From Ampelocalamus luodianensis (lineage: Eukaryota > Streptophyta > Magnoliopsida > Poales > Poaceae): a stretch of 64,000 bases of DNA. The stretch's first letter is position 1. Each line of letters begins with the position of its first letter. Position numbers and translations under genes: made by a program. Below are positions 57,734-64,000 of the stretch, piece after piece. The stretch covers positions 21,670,626 to 21,734,625 of the forward strand of contig CM070624.1 in assembly GCA_036346255.1 (NCBI GenBank). The letters are read 5' to 3'. The notes under the pieces are model-generated. The model saw only the letters and a list, made by a program, of their open reading frames with translations. It ran no database searches and was not told the DNA's origin.

Positions 57734-60700
57734 ATGGCGAGCGACGGCGCGGCGGCCACGCCGGCGAAGGCGTCCCCGAAGAAGGCCAACCTCCTCGACC
57801 CCCACTCCATCAAGCACCTCCTCGACGAGACCATCTCCGACGTACTGCGATACACACTAAACCCTACCCCCCCCCCCTCCTCCTCTCCGCTTCGAGATCT
57901 CTCTCCCTCTCTCGATCTCTTCCCCTCTTGGTTCCTGTAGATTTGGCCACTGATGAGGCAGCTTCGTTGTGCGATCAGGTCGTGAAGAATAAGGGCTACG
58001 CCGAGGACACGCGGCTGGGCAATTGGAAGCTGGCGATCGGGGCGGCCGTGATTGCCGTCGCGCTCCTCGCGCAGTTCTACCCGAAGAAGTTCCCTCAGAA
58101 CCGCGAGTTCCTCCTCGGTTGCATCGCGCTATATCCTTTCCTCTCTGTTTTTCTCCGTGTTCAGATGAATTGGTGTTAGATCTGACTTTTGGTTGGGAGT
58201 TGTCTGAAATTGTTATTTGTTGCTGTTGGTCCTTGACTTGATGAGTGGATACGTATGTGGTGTTGAATGTGGTGCTGCTGATCCTCAGCTACACCAAGGA
58301 GAAGGATGCCATCCTCTTCACCCACCCTCCCGCGGTGAGTTTTATATTCATCTCGACTTGTTGCTATTGAATTCGAAGTGTAGCTCTCATCAATTACTTT
58401 AGTCCCGATTGTAGTATATCTGACTAAAAAAATTCAAACTTTCTTGTGTCGGTTTATTGGGTTACATCAACTAGACATGGTTGGGCACGATTAGGAAGCA
58501 GTTCTGACACTGACTTAAATGAAAAGTGTATAAATGGCATCAGACATGTCTTGTATGTGGTCTATCTTGAAATTCTGACTGAAGAGGTTGCATTTTAATC
58601 AAATACTCATGTGGTGAAATTCTTTGCCAGTGTTGAAGTTGAACAATGTTTAAGAAATCTTCCCGTATTGCAATTTCTGATGACCCACATCATAGGTACC
58701 TTATTTGCAATTGCTCCGGAAGTTCTTGAGTTCTAAAGTTTCCTATTCTCGCTTTATGATCATTTTGTTGCAAATGTAGTCGCTTTGTTTGAAAGATGTC
58801 ATGCTTATTAGAACAAATTTGTTTTGTTTATTCCCCCAACTCTCAGGGAGCAATTGTTCAACTTTGTATGTTATGTTGCATCACAACTCAACACATGCCT
58901 CGAAGTTTAAGTTATGCCATTCAATTCGCCGTGATACACTATGTTGAGTAGTGGCAATATTGTTTATTTGTGTGATACACTATACTAAGTAGTCGCAATG
59001 TTGTGTACTTGGCATATCACTTTTAACTAGGGCCGGGATCCACTTCCACACGTACGAGCACTTTGGACCGTGTGTGGCCTGTTCGGGCACCGACAGACCA
59101 CCGTGGATGCTTGGCAACGGTCGGACCGGAGCGGAGGTGCCATCGCAACTTCGTACCCAGTGGCGAGGCCCACTGGCGGTGGTTTTTTGGACAACGGTCG
59201 TCGGGGTGTTTCTATCCTAACGAGGGCGTGGGGACCCACTGGCACTGCTGTGGGGGGCTGTACGTGCGATTTGGGCCCATCAGGAGGAGATTTGTGTGGT
59301 GTTTCTCCCGACCCGGACCACTAGCATGTGGCGTGTGCCAAGACCGAAATCCACCTCCACGTCCACACGTACATTTGTTTCGAACCGCATGTGGCTTGTT
59401 CGGGTGCCCGCGGAGCACCACAGACGCTTGGCAAGAGTCAAACGGCACGCGGAGGTGCCAGCATAGCTGAGGACCTGAGGTTTAGGATGCGCAATTGATA
59501 ACATCTTCATGTGCATTGAGCTATCTGTGGATCTTTACACTTAGTATGTACTAGGATGATAAGCGTGCTACGTTGCGCCCGTAGAGTGGATTGAGGGACC
59601 TCGATGTGATTCCAAAAATCGCAGGTGGTTTTTTGCAAAAATGGAGCGGTACACCAAGGGGCTTTCTGCAAAAAAAACCCGACGCGGAGGACCTGGACGT
59701 GATTTCTGAAACAACATGGGGCTTTCTGCAAAAAAAAAACTGACGCAGAGGACCTCGACGCGATTTCGGAAACACCCGGGGGCTTTTTGCAAAAAAACTG
59801 ACACAAGGACCTGGATGTGATTTTGGAAAAGTCAGGGGCCTTTTTGCAAAGATGCCGACGTGGAGCTCCTGAGCTGCTTGCGATCCCTTCGGCTATTATA
59901 AAGAGTATATTGAATGCTCGAGCACTAGTGTCTATAGTGACAACTTACAATATTATACATTTGGTGAATGATAGAAGAAATTAAACCACTTTGGATACCT
60001 TTAAAACAGCAAGAAGGTGTTTAGGTAAATGATTTGACTATTCTGTTTCTAGATTCTGACCATAATGGCAAAGGTAGCTGGCTATTCACTTATTCAGTTA
60101 CTTGTAGTCACTGAAGCATATGCTTCGAGCAGCATTTGTAAGTTGTAGTATTGCCTATTGGTCCAAAAAATTCCCTTTTGTGAATGCCTCTCTTATTAAT
60201 ATGGATGTGGTAGTGAGTGCCTCGCTTACTGGACAGTGAGCACATCCTATATTGGACTATGCATAATGGTGGTTAACAGATGTTCTTTGTGATTCATGTT
60301 CATGTTCAGTACATTTTTTGCCATAATGTTTATATCGTTACTAACTTGTGGTATTTTTTGTTCCAGGGTTCTTTCAATAGCACTGGCCTTGTTATTTCTT
60401 CAAAGTTACCAAGATTCTCGGACATGTACACACTTACAATAGCTAGTGTGGATCCACAGTCTATCTCTGCCAATAAGCCAGTTCATTTCACTAAGAGTGT
60501 TACAAAATGGTGTGTATTTGTTAGTCCTCAATTCTGTGAGCTAATCTAAATAATCAGTATGTATTTCTTCATTTCTTGTTTAAATCTGAAAGATAGCAAA
60601 AGCACCTTCTTTTAGTTAACATTGCCGTCGAGCGTTTAATCAACTAATGCTTCTATCATGCTGTTAGGATTACTTGAAATGGTTGTTCATGCATGGCTGC

Positions 60701-61068
60701 TCGCCTGCTCCAAATATGCTTCGTGTATCTAAAACCCCTGTATGGTTCAATATTTCCTAGTCGGCAAATACTAGATACACAATGCAAATGATTAGTGTTT
60801 GCCTTCCAGGTCTTATTCCATGACATGGAAAAACCTGCAAGCTTGAGCGTGTGCAAATAACTTATGGTTTGACCTGCCAGCACAAAGTTTTTTGTTGCTG
60901 TATTTTGGTGTATAAGGACATCATTGTAGCATTAACCCTTTTGTTTTTCCCTTGCTAACAGTATTCTTGGGCAGGTTTACCAAGGAAGGAGTTCTTGTGG
61001 AGGGCCTTTTCTGGAAGGATGTTGTGAGACTGATCGATGATTACAGCAGCGAGCGCAAGAGCAAATGA
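57734..61068 (+). CDS. Signal peptidase complex subunit 2 (SPC25)
   Basis: Five coding exons: 57734-57841, 57979-58130, 58253-58334, 60367-60509 and 60975-61068, giving 192 codons with all junction phases agreeing. The protein starts MASDGAAATPAKASPKKANL. It has two membrane helices (about residues 54-70 and 80-100) and ends in the Lys-rich SSERKSK, typical of this ER subunit. SPC25 is an accessory subunit of the ER signal peptidase complex that links the protease to the Sec61 translocon (family knowledge). Introns 1, 3 and 4 are GT-AG; intron 2 is AT-AC (separate entry). Intron 3 is 2 kb and carries repeat DNA. GC-rich first exon and untranslated leader from about 57640. No damage seen; likely functional. 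Confidence 0.93.
58131..58252 (+). other. U12-type AT-AC intron in SPC25
   Basis: The intron starts ATATCCTTTC, the consensus of minor-spliceosome AT-AC introns, and ends GGATAC. TCCTTGAC at 58230-58237 matches the U12 branch site, about 15 nt from the 3' end. Excising 122 nt joins GCGCT to GTATGTGG and keeps the frame through the second membrane helix. No GT-AG alternative preserves it as well. Confidence 0.9.
59041..59475. repeat. Diverged direct repeats in SPC25 intron 3
   Basis: Two related ~120-bp segments, about 59045-59160 and 59355-59460, share GTACG, GTGTGGCCTGTTCGGG or ATGTGGCTTGTTCGGG, then GCTTGGCAA, then GGAGGTGCCA. They are GC-rich against the AT-rich intron and probably belong to a degraded transposon. 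Confidence 0.55.
59598..59870. repeat. ~59-bp tandem repeat in SPC25 intron 3
   Basis: About four and a half units, each with GGGGCTTTYTGCAAAAAA, then GACGCGGAGGACCT, then GATGTGATTT. Unit boundaries fall near 59598, 59658, 59718 and 59778. This resembles repeat tails carried by some grass DNA transposons, but no element ends were found. Confidence 0.7.
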
Positions 61069-61875
61069 ATTGGTAGCTCGTGTCTCTGACTATGAGGAGA
61101 CGTTAGCCGTCTAGGGAAATCCCTTTCGTGGAAGAAAGTTTAGCCTAATCAAAATAGACAAATTCTGTTATACAGTACTGTTTGATTGTCGAATGAATTA
61201 CCGTTCCAGACATACACCATTGCAGTTTTTTTAGCATACAAGTCTATCAATGGTTATTTAATCACTGTGTATCCTAGCACTGTGGTCTGAGCTTTCAACT
61301 ATATTCGTTCTGTTATTGTCACCTCATCATTTCAACAGAAATCAAGTAGCCGCTGGGGTGCCTTTACATATTGCCTAATTTCCTTTCTACTTATTGCTTC
61401 TATGCAAGCTGTACGCAGGTATATTGGAATGGCAATGTGGTCAGCACTCAGCATTGCCTAATTGCCCACACCAGCCTCCCGTCCGATCCGATGGACAATG
61501 CTATGCACCAATCTAGACAAGGTTATCTGTTAATGTATCTCACTAAAGTCACAACTTGTGTTGGTAACTCTTTAACGTGAAAGCCTATGAACATGAGTCC
61601 AAAGTAGACGGTCCATGTGCCGAACACAAGCAGCAATAACATTATTCATTATGTTGCCCAAAACAAGATATGCCGCACAAGGGTTTGGACAAGCTCGAAA
61701 ATACTCAGATGGTCCTAAAACAGTTTGCTAACTGCTGTACATCAGATACAAAGCCTCAAAAGTAAAAATAAAAAAATGCATGGGATTCGTGATATAATTG
61801 CAGTCGAAGAAACCCATTTTGGAGTTTGGACCATATCAGCATCGCCATCCTAGTAAATACCTCCATCATACGAGA
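61069..61875. other. Region between two convergent genes
   Basis: It contains the SPC25 3' untranslated sequence and, from the other side, the 3' end of the minus-strand gene. No coding exon or transposon recognised. Confidence 0.5.
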
Positions 61876-64000
61876 TCAATACCGATCTGACTGGGTTACA
61901 ATGGCCTCAACCCGATCTATAGATGCTTGCAATCGCCCATAGTTCATGCTGAAGGCAGGTTCTCCTGTGCCAACGGCCCTGCGTGGAGCAAAGATGACAA
62001 TAGTTAAGAGTTGTAGTGTTTGTTTGTGAGTTCAAATTGTCCTCGGTTAGTATGTTATCGATAAATACCAGGATCGTGCTTGCAACAATGTCTACTCAAC
62101 TCACAAGTCGCAAGTATTTTCAGTAGTGTTGACTAAGACTTACCCATGAATCTCAGGAAGCACATATTCAGCTTTCCATCCAATCCTCAAATCAAACCCT
62201 GGGAACATGCTGAATTTTGATTTGTTTCTTATCTGAGAGACACCATCTCCCCCCAAGCAAGTAGAAAGCTTCCACTTCCATCCAGTTGCATTAAGCTGGA
62301 AATTGTGACCAATGCCAACCTGTATTACCGTTGTCGTTAGAAATTTTATGTATTATCAACGCCACAAAAGGAACTTCTCCAATCAAAGTGAACTTTCTAG
62401 AGGGGCATTTTATTTTTAAACCACTATAGCCTTTATGGCTTTGGATGTGTTGATCATGTGTGGTATGGCCAACTAACCTGATCTTTTCTAACTTAGCATG
62501 CTTATGGCATATATTTGTTAGATTCAGATCGTAGTACATGTCAACATTTCTTTGCGAGGGTAATACCTTAGCATGCTTATGGCATATATTTGTTAGATTC
62601 AGATCGTAGTACATGTCAACATTTCTTTGCGAAGGTAATAATGGCCATTAGACTATCTGGCTAGGACAGATAAGCAACACTCTGTTCCTGATGTATATGT
62701 GAAGAAAAGCATCACAGTAATATTTCGTGAACCATTTTTAAGGACCAATCCACTGCTGAGATTGAAAACTGAAGCAAATAGTAACCATTTAACATCAAAG
62801 CATATTGTTATGACCCCAGAAACTGTCATTTTAGCCACCCAGAATTTGGCATGTGATAGTGGTTAAGCATCATACTCGGCGAGGTACTATAGCATACCGA
62901 AAAAAAATGTTCTTAATCACTCCATGTGCCCATGAAAATTTGTAAACCACAAAAAGAGAAGGGCATCTACTCCATTATTTAGATAGTTTCGTATTTCACA
63001 TAAACTAAGAAATGAACAGTCTTATTCTAGCCTCTTGTAATAAAAATGGATGCAAGCAAAGGAGCACTTTCTGAATAATATTGTGATAAAAGTTGGCGCA
63101 TACACAAGATGCAGTTTCTATAGAAAATAAGAGTGCTTAATGGTGTAAATTTTTTTTGTCTCCAACATTCCACTGTCAGAATCACGGCAAGAAAATACAT
63201 AAGGATAAGTTTTTTAGCACTCCAAAGTCCAAACATTGTGCCTGAACTGCCTGAACTCCTAATCTACTTATTTATAAAATCTACATTCCTCTATCAGAAT
63301 CACATCATATGGATAAGCTTTTTAGCACTGCAATATCCGAACTGTCTCAACTCCTAATCTCCTAATTTCTAAATTCTACTTGCATCAATTCTGTGCATTC
63401 AAGTAAAAGGATAATTGTGTGCATAGATTGACATCTTTTCCATGAAAAAAATGTGATCAACCATCGGAATGCATTGTAGCTGCAATGATCAATCAACATA
63501 TATAGTTGCACCATTAAATGCCATATTAGTGTATTGCAAGGAAGATACCAATGGTAGTACAAACTAGCTTCCACTTGTCTCAAATAAAACTGTGCCAAAT
63601 ATGTAACCAGTTCTTGCTACCATAATAACGATGTGCAAACAGGAAGATTCAACAAGGAAAAGAACCTGTAGGTTGAGAAACTTTGTGACTGGTATCTTCT
63701 TGGAAAGCAGCTGTATGTCACCACTGATGGGCTTGTACTGGAACTTCCACTTTCGGTCGTAGTCCAGGGGCTTCAGAACTACTTTTGCCTCGAAATCGTT
63801 CACCTCAAGGTTATAGAACTGAAGGGGACATAATATTACAGTAAGACTTACACTTCATCACAACCGGTTTAAGACAAAACATATGAGCAGCAAGAACCAT
63901 CCTAACAACATAACCCTGTAACTCCAAATTGATCTGATTTTGAGCAGGTTGACATTGCCCCACTCCAGTGTACCACCAGGGGCAAAGATATCAGGAAGAG
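61876..64000 (-). CDS. Uncharacterised plant protein, 3' part of gene
   Basis: Three well-defined minus-strand exons are visible: 63818-63666 (FYNLEVNDFEAKVVLKPLDY and on, 51 codons), 62319-62144 (VGIGHNFQLNATGWKWKLST and on) and 61978-61876 (AVGTGEPAFSMNYGRLQASI and on, ending TQSDRY, stop 61878-61876). All junctions have AG acceptors and GT donors with agreeing phases. A further exon runs off the window from about 63915 (LPDIFAPGGTLEWGNVNL); its donor is unresolved. The alternating polar and hydrophobic residues with many Trp, Lys and Gly suggest a beta-sheet protein, perhaps an envelope or lipid-associated one (weak inference). I do not recognise the family. Confidence 0.78.
62496..62640. 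repeat. 75-bp tandem duplication in an intron
   Basis: Two copies of a unit starting GCATGCTTATGGCATATATT and ending TTGCGAGGGTAATA or TTGCGAAGGTAATA, at 62496-62570 and 62571-62640. They differ at one base, so the duplication is recent. It lies in the second visible intron of the minus-strand gene. Confidence 0.85.

Noticed and set aside
1..64000. tRNA genes, rRNA, CRISPR arrays, bacterial-type operons
   Set aside because: None seen on either strand. The only tRNA-related sequences are the primer-binding sites at 15875 and 48937.

Overview
This window looks like nuclear DNA from a grass (Poaceae), possibly rice or a relative. The grounds are spliced plant genes with GC-rich first exons, PIF/Tourist, hAT and Mutator-type DNA transposons, and nested Ty3/gypsy retrotransposons with 3-5 kb LTRs that begin TGTAACA. 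The species cannot be fixed from sequence alone.

Layout. 1-4185: a non-autonomous hAT element (258-1138, exact 8-bp target duplication), a Mutator-type MITE (1195-1524, 9-bp duplication), a low-complexity tract and a weak minus-strand ORF. 4186-24731: a nest of four insertions. A Tourist-like MITE is split by solo LTR A (4503-24513, TSD TTAAC). A is split by solo LTR B (7508-23740). B is split by a full-length but decayed Ty3/gypsy element C (12511-23620, TSD ATGAA) with orf0, gag, protease, RT/RNase H and integrase. 24732-32297: gene-poor DNA, then a 5-kb PIF/Harbinger element with transposase and Myb/SANT ORFs on the minus strand. 32706-33131: a small secreted or membrane proline-rich protein gene. 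36803-41760: GC-rich, gene-fragment-like DNA broken by two head-to-head solo LTRs of one family. 41917-54581: a partial MAD2 (spindle checkpoint) gene whose third exon is interrupted by solo LTR D (TSD GATTG), itself interrupted by a gag-only retrotransposon E (TSD CGCAT). 57734-61068: an apparently intact five-exon gene for signal peptidase complex subunit 2 (SPC25), with an AT-AC U12-type intron. 61876-64000: the 3' part of an uncharacterised plant gene on the minus strand, convergent with SPC25.

The most unusual signal is shared by LTRs A, B, C, D and E, which are otherwise strongly diverged. All five carry a pyrimidine-AG followed by a short acidic, glutamine-rich reading frame ending in CAAG|GCAAG (a GC-type 5' splice site), a perfect 12-bp palindrome CTATTCGAATAG, and a small hairpin whose stem changes by compensatory substitutions. 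Splice-acceptor-like AG-ATGGT junctions sit exactly at the starts of orf0 and gag. Together these suggest a conserved spliced-leader and RNA-structure programme inside the LTRs.

Caution: the retroelement copies differ from each other mostly by small indels at CAG, CTG and CCGG sites, while the SPC25 exons read cleanly. Some apparent frameshifts may therefore be read errors at methylated CHG sites rather than true decay.
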